In this document: positions 1-6,412 of the stretch, piece by piece
How the letters are laid out: each line of letters starts with the position of its first letter
Numbering within the stretch: position 1 is the stretch's first letter
DNA from: Actinomycetota bacterium
GTDB taxonomy: Bacteria > Actinomycetota > Actinomycetes > Propionibacteriales > Nocardioidaceae
DNA length: 7,333 nucleotides
Direction of reading: 5' to 3'
NCBI GenBank assembly: GCA_009702305.1
Contig: WLIH01000125.1
Span: 1 to 7,333 of the forward strand
Position numbers and translations under genes: made by a program
The notes under the pieces: model-generated
What the model was told of the DNA's origin: nothing
What the model saw: only the letters and a program-made list of their open reading frames with translations
The model's database searches: none

Positions 1-594
1 GTCTTCCACCCCGGCCACGGGCGCTCGTCCGTGGCCAGCGCGACCGCGCCGCTCGCCGCCGACCTGGCCTTCGTCGCCGTCGCACTCGTCCTCGGCCTCG
101 TCATCGCTGCACTGGTGCCGGTCACGACGGCCGTGCTGCTCGGGCCGATGCTGGTGGCGTCCGTGATCGCGGCCGGCGGGTGGCTCGGCGCGGTGGTGGT
201 GCCGACCGGTCTGCAGTGGCTGGCCTATGCGCTGATCGGCATCCAGGTCGGGCTGCGCTTCACCCGCGCCAGTCTCGCGGCGATCACCCGGATGCTGCCC
301 ACCGTGGTCGCCCTGATCGTGGCGATCGTCGTGGCGACGGCGGCGATGGGCGCGGTGCTCGCGTGGTCGACCTCCGTCGACGGCCTCACCGCCTACCTCG
401 CGACGACGCCGGGCGGGCTCTTCGCCGTGCTTGCGACGGCGGCCGACAGCGGGGCGGACGCGACCTACGTGCTGGCCGTGCAGATCTTCCGGCTGCTGGT
501 CATCCTCCTGCTCACGCCGGTGCTGGCCCGGTGGCTGGGCGCTCGCGCGGGCGGTGGAGACGGGCCAGACGGCGGTAGCGCCAGAACTGGCTGA
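1..594 (+). CDS. AbrB-family membrane protein, C-terminal part (5' end outside the window)
   Basis: The frame is open from base 1, so the start lies upstream; 197 codons are visible before TGA at 592-594. A GTG at 31 is a possible but unlikely start, because AbrB proteins normally hold two repeats totalling about 350 residues and only the second repeat is seen here. The sequence is very hydrophobic, with roughly five membrane segments. Family-typical stretches, numbered from base 1, are LLGPML (about 46-51), IGIQVGLRF (about 79-87) and TPGGL (about 136-140). A conserved GAD...QIFRLLVILLLTP segment follows. Family members are inner-membrane proteins loosely tied to regulation (AbrB/AidB regulator) or transport; the E. 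coli namesake has no firmly established biochemical role. The tail after the last helix is Gly-rich and overlaps the end of the convergent MFS gene. The family assignment is fairly sure; the function is not. Confidence 0.85.
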   Translation, partial: VFHPGHGRSSVASATAPLAADLAFVAVALVLGLVIAALVPVTTAVLLGPMLVASVIAAGGWLGAVVVPTGLQWLAYALIGIQVGLRFTRASLAAITRMLPTVVALIVAIVVATAAMGAVLAWSTSVDGLTAYLATTPGGLFAVLATAADSGADATYVLAVQIFRLLVILLLTPVLARWLGARAGGGDGPDGGSARTG

Positions 595-1807
595 GCCCCA
601 CCGCCCAGAGGACGTACTGCGCGCTCATCGCCCAGCGGAAGGCCGCCGGGGTGTAGTCGGTGCCGGCGCCCGGCGTGCGCCAGTCGAGGATCAGGCCGAT
701 CGAGATGACCAGGGTCAGGCTCGCGACGAAGCCCGCGACGTTGATGATCCCCGTAGCGCTCGCGAGCCGCTCGGTGGGGTTGGAGGTGCGCCCGACGTCG
801 AAGCCGATGACCGACGCCGGTCCCCCGACGGCGACCACCACGACCAGGAGGACCAGCACACCCAGCGGCGCCTCCCCGGGCCAGGCGAGCACGACCGTCC
901 ACACCACCACGATCGCCGAGACGACTGCGAGCACCATCGACGAGCGGTGCCACGGGTGGCGACCCACCAACCAACCCAGGAGCGGGCCGCTGAGGGCGAA
1001 TGCCGCGACCATCAGCGAGAGGAGCACGCCGGCCTCCCCGGCGGAGCGGCCCTCGCCCTTGACCAGGAACGGGTAGCCCCACAGCAGCGCCAGGGTCGTG
1101 GCGCTGAACTGCGTGGTGAAGTGGATCCAGAAGCCCAGCCTGGTGCCGGGCTGCGCCCACGATGCGGCCAGGCTCGCCCGCACGGATCGGGCAGACAGCA
1201 CGGCCCCGCGCACGTGCCTGCGATCGGGGGCATCGCGCAGCACCACGAAGGCGACGACAGCCAACACCAGGCCGAGCATCGCGGTGGAGAGGTAGGCGCG
1301 GGTCCATCCGAGGTTCCCGAGCGCCCAGGTCATCGGGACCGTGGCGGCGATGGCTCCGAGCTGGCCAAGCGTGCCGGTGACCTGGGTCATCAGCGGGATA
1401 CGACCGACCGGGAACCACGCCGTGAGCAGGCGCACGACCGACAGGAAGGTCATGGCATCGCCCATCCCGACGAACAGTCGGGCCACCAGCGCCAGCCCGT
1501 AGGAGTCGGCGAGCGCGAACGCCGACTGGGCGGCGGTCAGCAGCAGGACCCCGGTCAGCAGCACGCTGCGCGAGCCGAACCGGTCCACCAGCAGCCCGAC
1601 GGGGATCTGCATCCCGGCGTAGACCAGCAGCTGCAGCATCGTGAACGTCGCGAGCTGGGAGGCGGAGATGTCGAAGCGCTCCGTCGCCGCCAGTCCGGCC
1701 ACCGCGAGCGAGGAGCGGTGGAAGACGGCGAGCAGGTAGATCAGGACCGCCACGATCCACACGGTGAAGGCGGTGCGTCGATCGATCACCGGCTCGTCGG
1801 GACTCAC
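512..1807 (-). CDS. MFS transporter
   Basis: This is a 431-residue, probably 12-helix, major facilitator superfamily permease of the cytoplasmic membrane. The classic loop 2-3 motif GLLVDRFGSR lies at about residues 71-80, directly after a helix, and VFHRSSLAVAGL ends the first helix. A second conserved stretch, NPTERLASATGIINVAGF, lies at about 343-360 in the C-terminal half. The substrate cannot be told from sequence. I chose GTG at 1807-1805, 13 bp after the VOC stop. GTG at 1789-1787 is an alternative, and neither has a good Shine-Dalgarno. Longer starts back to 1894 lie inside the VOC gene and add a Ser/Arg-rich stretch unlike an MFS N-terminus. It probably shares a transcript with the VOC gene. 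Its last 27 codons lie antisense to the end of the AbrB-like gene. Confidence 0.92.
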   Translation of the reverse strand: MSPDEPVIDRRTAFTVWIVAVLIYLLAVFHRSSLAVAGLAATERFDISASQLATFTMLQLLVYAGMQIPVGLLVDRFGSRSVLLTGVLLLTAAQSAFALADSYGLALVARLFVGMGDAMTFLSVVRLLTAWFPVGRIPLMTQVTGTLGQLGAIAATVPMTWALGNLGWTRAYLSTAMLGLVLAVVAFVVLRDAPDRRHVRGAVLSARSVRASLAASWAQPGTRLGFWIHFTTQFSATTLALLWGYPFLVKGEGRSAGEAGVLLSLMVAAFALSGPLLGWLVGRHPWHRSSMVLAVVSAIVVVWTVVLAWPGEAPLGVLVLLVVVVAVGGPASVIGFDVGRTSNPTERLASATGIINVAGFVASLTLVISIGLILDWRTPGAGTDYTPAAFRWAMSAQYVLWAVGLSQFWRYRRLARLHRPRERPATGPAPA

Positions 1808-1820
1808 TCGGACGATGCTG

Positions 1821-2261
1821 TCAGTCGAGGCAGAACTCGTTGCCCTCGGGGTCGGCGAGCACGATGAAGCCTCCCGAGGACGCATCAGCCTCATGCCGCT
1901 CGATCCGGGTCGCGCCGAGCGCGACCAGGCGCTCGCACTCCGCCTCGAGTCCGGCCATCCGGGCCTCGCCCTCGAGACCGGGTGCGGCCCGCACGTCGAG
2001 GTGCAGCCTGTTCTTGACCGCCTTGCCTTCGGGCACCCGCTGGAAGAAGAGCCGCGGACCCGCGCCGCTGGGGTCGTGGATGGCGCTGCGGCTGTCCCAC
2101 TCCGACTCCGGCACGCCCCACGCCGCCAGGGCCTGCGGCCAGGAGTCGAAGCCCGGCGGCGGCTCGTCGAGCTGGTAGCCGAGGACAGCCGCCCAAAAGA
2201 GGCTCAGCGCGCCCGGCGCGGCACAGTCGAAGGTCACCTGGATCTCGCGGATCGTGCTCAC
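1821..2261 (-). CDS. VOC (glyoxalase/bleomycin-resistance fold) family protein
   Basis: This 146-residue cytoplasmic protein has the vicinal oxygen chelate fold, of the short actinobacterial glyoxalase-like type. Visible hallmarks are IQVTFDCAAPGALSLFWAAVLGY at the N-terminus, KNRLHLDV at about residues 83-90 (H87, D89) and the closing DPEGNEFCLD (E142). These are the usual positions for metal-ligand residues in the two beta-alpha-beta halves. Family members include lyases, dioxygenases and drug-binding proteins, so the substrate is unknown. I chose GTG at 2261-2259 because the VOC domain begins within a few residues of it. An in-frame GTG at 2279-2277 lies in a duplicated copy of the same 18 bp. 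An ATG at 2327 would add a repeat-derived Ala/Ser/Gly stretch and is unlikely. The gene sits between uvrB and the MFS gene on the same strand. Confidence 0.9.
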   Translation of the reverse strand: MSTIREIQVTFDCAAPGALSLFWAAVLGYQLDEPPPGFDSWPQALAAWGVPESEWDSRSAIHDPSGAGPRLFFQRVPEGKAVKNRLHLDVRAAPGLEGEARMAGLEAECERLVALGATRIERHEADASSGGFIVLADPEGNEFCLD

Positions 2262-2291
2262 TTCGTCGCCACCGCTCACTTCGTCGCCACC
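2256..2291 (-). repeat. 18-bp perfect tandem duplication over the VOC start codon
   Basis: Read on the - strand, ggtggcgacgaagtgagc occurs twice back to back (2291-2274 and 2273-2256). Each copy carries a GTG-AGC that could start the VOC gene, and the two GTGs are in frame. The core ggcgacgaagtgag occurs a third time at 2374-2361, across the last codons and stop of uvrB. Confidence 0.95.
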
Positions 2292-2361
2292 GCTCGCTGC
2301 GCTCGCCGGGCTCCTCGCTCGGGCCATCCACTCGAGCTCGTTCCTCGTTCGGTGATGGCCC
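2262..2361. other. uvrB-VOC intergenic low-complexity region
   Basis: This 100 bp lies between the uvrB stop and the chosen VOC start. It holds the upstream part of the 18-bp tandem repeat. A run built from gctcgc, ctcgctcg, ctcgag and ctcgttc words follows at about 2292-2350. I see no convincing promoter and no terminator hairpin with a T-run. Short ctcgctcg-rich stretches look like dispersed intergenic filler in high-GC actinobacteria, but that is inference without a genome to compare. Confidence 0.5.
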
Positions 2362-4500
2362 TCACTTCGTCGCCTCCATCATCTGTCGCAGCTCCTTCTT
2401 GAGCTCGGATATCTCGTCGCGCATCCGGGCTGCGACCTCGAACTGCAGCTCGGCGGCCGCCGCCTTCATCTGGTCGGTGAGGTCCTGGATCAGCTGAGCC
2501 AGGTCGGAGGACGGCATGCCGGCGATGTCGGCCGCGTGCTGGCCGGCCGCCGCCTTGGACAGGCCCGGCACGGGCTGGCGGGCCTTGGCCCCGCCGGCGC
2601 GGCCCTTGGCCGCCGTGCCGGCCCAGGTCTCGAGCAGCTCCTGGGTGTTCTCGTCCTCGCGGGCCAGCATCTCGGTGATGTCGGCGATCTTCTTGCGCAG
2701 CGGCTGCGGGTCGACGCCGTGGGCGGTGTTGTAGGCGACCTGCTTGGCCCGGCGGCGGTTGGTCTCGTCGATGGCCGACTCCATCGAGGGCGTGATCTTG
2801 TCGGCGTACATGTGCACCTGGCCCGACACGTTGCGCGCCGCCCGGCCGATGGTCTGGATCAGCGACTTGTCAGATCGCAGGAAGCCCTCCTTGTCGGCGT
2901 CGAGGATCGAGACCAGGGAGACCTCCGGCAGGTCGAGGCCCTCGCGGAGCAGGTTGATGCCGACCAGCACGTCGTACTCCCCCAGCCTGAGCTCGCGCAG
3001 CAGCTCGATGCGCCGCAGGGTGTCGACCTCGGAGTGGAGGTAGCGGGTGCGGATGCCGGCGTCGAGGAGGTAGTCGGTGAGGTCCTCGGACATCTTCTTG
3101 GTCAGCGTCGTGACGAGGACGCGCTCGTTGCGCTCGGCGCGCAGCCGGATCTCGTGGATCAGGTCGTCGATCTGGCCCTTGGTCGGCTTGATGATCACCT
3201 CGGGGTCGATCAGCCCGGTCGGGCGGATGATCTGCTCCACGACCGCCGGCGGCGTCGAGCCACCCACCTTGTCGAGCTCGTAGTTGCCCGGTGTCGCCGA
3301 GAGGTAGATGGTCTGGCCGATCCGCTCCAGGAACTCCTCCCAGCGCAGCGGTCGGTTGTCCATCGCGCTGGGCAGCCGGAAGCCGTGGTCGACCAGATTG
3401 CGCTTGCGCGACATGTCGCCCTCGTACATCCCGCCGATCTGCGGCACTGCGACGTGGGACTCGTCGACGACGACGTGGTAGTCCTCCGGGAAGTAGTCGA
3501 GCAGGCAGTTGGGCGCGGACCCGCGGGTGCGACCGTCCATATGCATCGAGTAGTTCTCGATGCCCGAACAGGAGCCGACCTGGCGCATCATCTCGACGTC
3601 GTAGGTCGTGCGCATCCGCAGCCGCTGCGCCTCCAGCAGCTTGCCCTGCGCCTCGAACGAGGCGAGCTGCTCCTCGAGCTCTGCCTCGATGCCCTGGATC
3701 GCCCGCTCCATCCGCTCCGCGCCAGCGACGTAGTGGGTCGCGGGGAAGACGTAGAGCTCCTGGTCGTCGGTGATCACCTCCCCGGTGACGGCGTGCAGCG
3801 TCATCAGCCGCTCGATCTCGTCGCCGAAGAACTCGATGCGCACCGCGTGCTCCTCGTAGACCGGGAAGATCTCGAGGGTGTCGCCGCGCACGCGGAACGT
3901 GCCGCGCGTGAAGCTGAGGTCGTTGCGGGTGTACTGGATCTCGACCAGCTGACGCAGGATCGAGTCGCGGTCGCGCTCCTCGCCGACCCGCAGCCGCAGC
4001 ATGCGGTCGACGTACTCCTGCGGGGTGCCGAGGCCGTAGATGCACGACACCGTCGACACGACGATCACGTCGCGCCGCGTCAGCAGCGAGTTGGTCGCCG
4101 AGTGGCGAAGCCGCTCGACCTCCTCGTTGATGGAGGAGTCCTTCTCGATGTAGGTGTCGGTCTGGGGGACGTAGGCCTCGGGCTGGTAGTAGTCGTAGTA
4201 CGAGACGAAGTACTCGATCGCGTTGTCCGGGAAGAGCTGGCGCAGCTCGTTGGCGAACTGCGCGGCCAACGTCTTGTTGGGCTGCAGCACGAGCATCGGC
4301 CGCTGCACCTGCTCGGCCACCCACGCCACGGTCGCGGTCTTGCCGGTGCCGGTCGCGCCGAGCAGCACGACGTCCTTGAGGCCGTCGTTGAGCCGTTGGG
4401 TGATCTCCTTGATCGCAGCCGGCTGGTCGCCGGACGGCTCGTAGTCGGAGACGACCTTGAAGGGCGCGACGCGGCGCTCGAGATCGGTGACGGGACGCAT
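2362..4500 (-). CDS. uvrB: UvrABC system protein B (excinuclease subunit)
   Basis: This 712-residue, full-length UvrB is the damage-verifying DNA helicase of nucleotide excision repair. It is loaded by UvrA and recruits UvrC for incision. Walker A GATGTGKT lies at residues 48-55. The beta-hairpin that clamps DNA spans about 97-136, with the tyrosine cluster [10 protein letters not shown] at 101-110. The UvrA-binding domain follows (about 155-245). The DEAD-type box DESH is at 346-349 and YLSATPG at 399-405. Helicase motifs V and VI run through [13 protein letters not shown] (514-526) and QTIGRAARN (549-557). After a Gly/Ala-rich linker (about 625-660) comes the C-terminal UVR domain that contacts UvrC (about 665-700). 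No key residue is missing. The ATG at 4500 has no Shine-Dalgarno, but TAGGCT sits 6 nt before it, which fits a leaderless mRNA. The upstream DNA-damage promoter motif is described separately. Confidence 0.99.
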   Translation of the reverse strand: MRPVTDLERRVAPFKVVSDYEPSGDQPAAIKEITQRLNDGLKDVVLLGATGTGKTATVAWVAEQVQRPMLVLQPNKTLAAQFANELRQLFPDNAIEYFVSYYDYYQPEAYVPQTDTYIEKDSSINEEVERLRHSATNSLLTRRDVIVVSTVSCIYGLGTPQEYVDRMLRLRVGEERDRDSILRQLVEIQYTRNDLSFTRGTFRVRGDTLEIFPVYEEHAVRIEFFGDEIERLMTLHAVTGEVITDDQELYVFPATHYVAGAERMERAIQGIEAELEEQLASFEAQGKLLEAQRLRMRTTYDVEMMRQVGSCSGIENYSMHMDGRTRGSAPNCLLDYFPEDYHVVVDESHVAVPQIGGMYEGDMSRKRNLVDHGFRLPSAMDNRPLRWEEFLERIGQTIYLSATPGNYELDKVGGSTPPAVVEQIIRPTGLIDPEVIIKPTKGQIDDLIHEIRLRAERNERVLVTTLTKKMSEDLTDYLLDAGIRTRYLHSEVDTLRRIELLRELRLGEYDVLVGINLLREGLDLPEVSLVSILDADKEGFLRSDKSLIQTIGRAARNVSGQVHMYADKITPSMESAIDETNRRRAKQVAYNTAHGVDPQPLRKKIADITEMLAREDENTQELLETWAGTAAKGRAGGAKARQPVPGLSKAAAGQHAADIAGMPSSDLAQLIQDLTDQMKAAAAELQFEVAARMRDEISELKKELRQMMEATK

Positions 4501-4506
4501 GCGGCG

Positions 4507-4529
4507 AGCCTACGGCGACCCACCGACAG
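4507..4529 (-). promoter_or_regulatory. Probable uvrB promoter, RecA-independent DNA-damage (RecA-NDp / PafBC) type
   Basis: Read on the - strand, CTGTCGGTG (4529-4521) is followed by exactly 8 nt and then TAGGCT (4512-4507). The published mycobacterial RecA-NDp consensus is TTGTCRGTG-N8-TANNNT. Eight of nine positions of the first element match, as do the spacing and the -10. Counting from the -10, transcription would begin at about 4500, the A of the uvrB ATG. The recognised -35 region is poor, as expected for an activator-dependent promoter. Confidence 0.75.
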
Positions 4530-4533
4530 TCCG

Positions 4534-4562
4534 GCCCGACGTCGGGCAGGATGTGGCCCGAC
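4534..4562. promoter_or_regulatory. Palindrome plus third half-site between uvrB and the coiled-coil gene
   Basis: The sequence gcccgacgtcgggc (4534-4547) is a perfect 14-bp palindrome. A third copy of the half-site gcccgac lies at 4556-4562, 22 bp from the first. The group is 5 bp upstream of the uvrB damage-promoter motif and inside the leader or promoter of the divergent small gene. It could be an operator. GC-rich palindromes do occur by chance in such DNA. Confidence 0.4.
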
Positions 4563-4592
4563 CGCGCTACCCCGGCCCGGCCGACGACACCC

Positions 4593-4598
4593 AGGAGG
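4593..4598 (+). promoter_or_regulatory. Ribosome binding site of the small coiled-coil gene
   Basis: AGGAGG lies 4 nt before the ATG at 4603 and is a full-strength Shine-Dalgarno. It is the only strong one in the window and fixes the start inside a much longer open frame. Confidence 0.9.
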
Positions 4599-4602
4599 AC
4601 CC

Positions 4603-4875
4603 ATGGCGCTCGGACTCAACCCCGTCGGCGACGTGCTCAAGCGCGCCGACAAGGTGCTCATCGGTGCCGGGACGGCCCTCGAGAGCGTCGACGAGACGCT
4701 GACCCGGGTCGACGAGCGGATGACGGACGTCGAGACCACCCTCACCGAGACCCGCGAGGCCCTCGCCGAGGTGCAGGGACTGCTGGCCCAGCTCACCGAG
4801 GAGATCGCGCTGGTCAAGCAGCTGCCCGAGCTCAAGGCACTCCTCGAGCAGGTCGCCGCGGCCGTCAGCCGCTGA
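4603..4875 (+). CDS. Small coiled-coil protein of unknown function (90 residues)
   Basis: I do not recognise this protein as a named family. An ideal Shine-Dalgarno sets the ATG at 4603. The N-terminal third (MALGLNPVGDVLKRADKVLIG) is mildly hydrophobic and amphipathic, with no signal peptide. From about residue 29 to 72 it shows unbroken heptads with V/T/L at one core position (29, 36, 43, 50, 57, 64, 71) and L/M/I at the other (33, 40, 47, 54, 61, 68). The rest of this region is strongly charged with E, D, R and T. This predicts a long parallel or bundled coiled coil in the cytoplasm. The tail (about 73-90) is another short helix. It is divergent from uvrB across a 102-bp shared regulatory region and converges on the esterase gene 39 bp downstream. 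Phasin-like or scaffold roles are possible but unsupported. Confidence 0.85.
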   Translation: MALGLNPVGDVLKRADKVLIGAGTALESVDETLTRVDERMTDVETTLTETREALAEVQGLLAQLTEEIALVKQLPELKALLEQVAAAVSR

Positions 4876-4914
4876 CCACCGGTCGGCTGTGCCGCCACAC
4901 TGCGCGCGTCGCCC
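4876..4914. other. Convergent intergenic gap with no clear terminator
   Basis: These 39 bp separate the stops of the coiled-coil gene and the esterase. Only a tiny cggc-tgt-gccg hairpin is visible and there is no T-run, so I do not call a terminator. Confidence 0.4.
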
Positions 4915-6324
4915 TCAGCGACCGATCCGCACCTCGACCGGCGTCGTCGCGTCCGGCGCCGACACCGCGACCACCAGGCGCCCGCGACCGTCCGCGCGCA
5001 GCCGCGCGGGGCTGCCGGCGACGCGCACCAGGTGACGTGAGCCGGGTCGGTACGCCGACGGCGTGCGCACCCGGGCGTCGCCGCCGGTGAAGGTGAACCC
5101 GTGGACGCCGGCGCCGGTCAGCGCGCTGAACGCCTGCTCGGCGTCACGGTCGAGCGCCACCCGCCACCCCCACTGCGACCACACCGGATCGATGCTGGTG
5201 TAGCCCACCAGCCTCGGCAGCGTGCGGTGCTCTCCGTAGAAGCGGGACAGCTCGGGCAGCCACTCCACGAAGTCGCGCGCCCAGTAGGCCCAGCGGTGCG
5301 TGCCCGGGCCGTAGTCCGTCAGCCGGTAGTCGACCCCCGCCGCGTCGGCGGCGGCGGCGAAGCACAGCGCGGACCGGTGGGTCAGGATCTCGATCGCGTC
5401 GGGCCCGCCCACGTTGTCGACGCCGGGCGGCGGATCGAGGGGGCCGGGCGTGCCGTTGCCGGCCCACATCGCGAGGTCGGTGTCGGCCAGGTTGGTCACC
5501 AGGGAGGCCGGGTTGTGGCCGCGCCAGTTGATCGCCTCGAGCACCGGATCGCCGAACGGCGCGAACGGCTGCACCTGGTTGAGGCCGGTCATGATCGCGC
5601 CGACGATGAAGCCGCCGCCGGTGCGGCACACGGGGTCCTCGGCGATGTCGGGCGCTCCCGAGAACGACGCCGCGGCACCGAAGATGTCGGGGTGCCGGGC
5701 GGCGTACGAGAACGACCCGAAGCCGCCCTGGGAGAGCCCGGCGATCGCGCGCTGCCCCCGGGTCGCGATCGTGAGCAGATGGGCGTCGACCCACGGCACC
5801 AGCTGGTCGATATGGAAGGTCTCCCAGTCGGCCGCCCCGAGCGCGGTCCCCTGGTCGACCCAGTCGTTCCACCAGGACCCGCCACCGCCGGCGTACCCGC
5901 CGTCGGGGATGACCACGACGGCGGGCAGCGACGCGGTGGCGGCGACCGCGTCGCCGAGCTCTATCCAGTCGTCGGCGCCCCCGCTCGTGCCGTGGAGCAG
6001 GTAGAGGCTGGCGTAGCGCTGCCGGCCCTCGCCGTAGCCGTGCGGCAGCAGCAGGTTCAGCCGCACCGGCTGCGCGAGCGCGGTGGTGGAGACGACGAGG
6101 TGGTACTCCCGCTCGCTGGCCCGCTCGACCGACTCGACCGTGATGCCCTGGCCCGAGCCGAGGTCGGCACTGATGTCGGCCCCATCTTCGGCACTGATGT
6201 CGGCCCTGTCGGCCGCACCGGGATCGGCGGGTGCCGCCACGGCCGGGCCGGCTGCCAGCGCCGCCATCAGCACGGCGAGCACGGCCACAGCCCGTTTGAG
6301 CATTTCGATACCCACGGTATTCAC
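4915..6324 (-). CDS. Secreted alpha/beta-hydrolase esterase (esterase D / antigen 85-like) with C-terminal domain
   Basis: The predicted product has 469 residues. Positive residues (KR, about 10-11) and a hydrophobic core form a Sec signal peptide, with likely cleavage at AVA-AP near residue 30. A short acidic linker with an 8-residue repeat follows (about 39-58). The hydrolase domain contains YLLHG (about 108-112) and the nucleophile elbow GLSQG, with Ser198. A GNGTP stretch resembles that of antigen 85. Aligned by eye to antigen 85, Glu312 (in AIEIL) and His343 (in GPGTHRWAYW) complete the triad. About 100 residues after about 370 form a probable beta-rich extra domain starting near YTSIDPVWSQWGW. 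The likely role is carboxylester hydrolysis or acyl transfer outside the cell; the substrate is unknown. I chose GTG 6324 because a well-formed promoter puts +1 there. ATG 6303 is the alternative. Longer starts to 6432 overlap the divergent gene. Confidence 0.9.
   Translation of the reverse strand: MNTVGIEMLKRAVAVLAVLMAALAAGPAVAAPADPGAADRADISAEDGADISADLGSGQGITVESVERASEREYHLVVSTTALAQPVRLNLLLPHGYGEGRQRYASLYLLHGTSGGADDWIELGDAVAATASLPAVVVIPDGGYAGGGGSWWNDWVDQGTALGAADWETFHIDQLVPWVDAHLLTIATRGQRAIAGLSQGGFGSFSYAARHPDIFGAAASFSGAPDIAEDPVCRTGGGFIVGAIMTGLNQVQPFAPFGDPVLEAINWRGHNPASLVTNLADTDLAMWAGNGTPGPLDPPPGVDNVGGPDAIEILTHRSALCFAAAADAAGVDYRLTDYGPGTHRWAYWARDFVEWLPELSRFYGEHRTLPRLVGYTSIDPVWSQWGWRVALDRDAEQAFSALTGAGVHGFTFTGGDARVRTPSAYRPGSRHLVRVAGSPARLRADGRGRLVVAVSAPDATTPVEVRIGR
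6164..6206 (-). repeat. 24-bp tandem repeat in the esterase linker
   Basis: The 19-bp string tcggcactgatgtcggccc occurs at 6164-6182 and again at 6188-6206 (+ strand reading), a period of 24 bp or 8 codons. It encodes ADISAEDG followed by ADISADLG, just after the signal peptide. Confidence 0.9.
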
Positions 6325-6330
6325 CGGCTG

Positions 6331-6359
6331 ATCGTAAGGTGACCGACGCCACAGGACAA
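6331..6359 (-). promoter_or_regulatory. Promoter of the secreted esterase gene (leaderless)
   Basis: On the - strand, a -35 box TTGTCC (6359-6354), a 17-bp spacer and a -10 box TACGAT (6336-6331) form a good housekeeping sigma-type promoter. The predicted +1 is 6324, the G of the chosen GTG start. There is no room for a Shine-Dalgarno before that codon, and none precedes the ATG at 6303. Confidence 0.7.
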
Positions 6360-6365
6360 GCGCGT

Positions 6366-6377
6366 CGGACCGGTCCG
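6366..6377. promoter_or_regulatory. 12-bp palindrome between two divergent promoters
   Basis: The sequence cggaccggtccg is a perfect palindrome. Its centre (6371.5) lies about 47 bp upstream of the predicted esterase +1 and about 41 bp upstream of the phospholipase-like gene's +1. It sits just outside both promoter cores, a typical place for a shared regulator. No regulator gene is visible nearby. Confidence 0.4.
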
Positions 6378-6399
6378 GGCCCTGCGTGGCGGCACCCAC

Positions 6400-6405
6400 T
6401 ACATT
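6400..6405 (+). promoter_or_regulatory. -10 box of the phospholipase D-like gene (leaderless)
   Basis: TACATT fits TANNNT and ends 7 nt before the GTG at 6413, so transcription would begin at or next to the start codon. The -35 region (about 6377-6382, gggccc) does not resemble TTGACA, so the promoter may need an activator or an extended contact. Confidence 0.5.
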
Positions 6406-6412
6406 CGGCACC

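Noticed and set aside
431..1867. Long open frame on the + strand opposite the MFS gene
   Set aside because: Its composition (Arg, His, Gln, Asp-rich with no folds) is that of an antisense shadow. The - strand frame has proper membrane helices and MFS motifs.
1808..1894. Longer N-terminus for the MFS gene starting at ATG 1894
   Set aside because: It lies within the VOC coding region in another frame and adds a Ser/Arg/Pro-rich stretch unlike MFS proteins.
2262..2327. Longer VOC N-terminus starting at ATG 2327
   Set aside because: The added residues come from the tandem repeat and low-complexity DNA; the conserved domain begins right after GTG 2261.
2536..4602. Long open frame on the + strand opposite uvrB, running into the small coiled-coil gene
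   Set aside because: It is the antisense shadow of uvrB in high-GC DNA: biased to Val, Leu, Asp, Arg and His with no family features. The real gene begins at 4603, where there is a strong ribosome binding site.
4501..4602. LexA (SOS) box upstream of uvrB
   Set aside because: No GAAC-N4-GTTC-like site is present; the palindrome at 4534-4547 does not match it.
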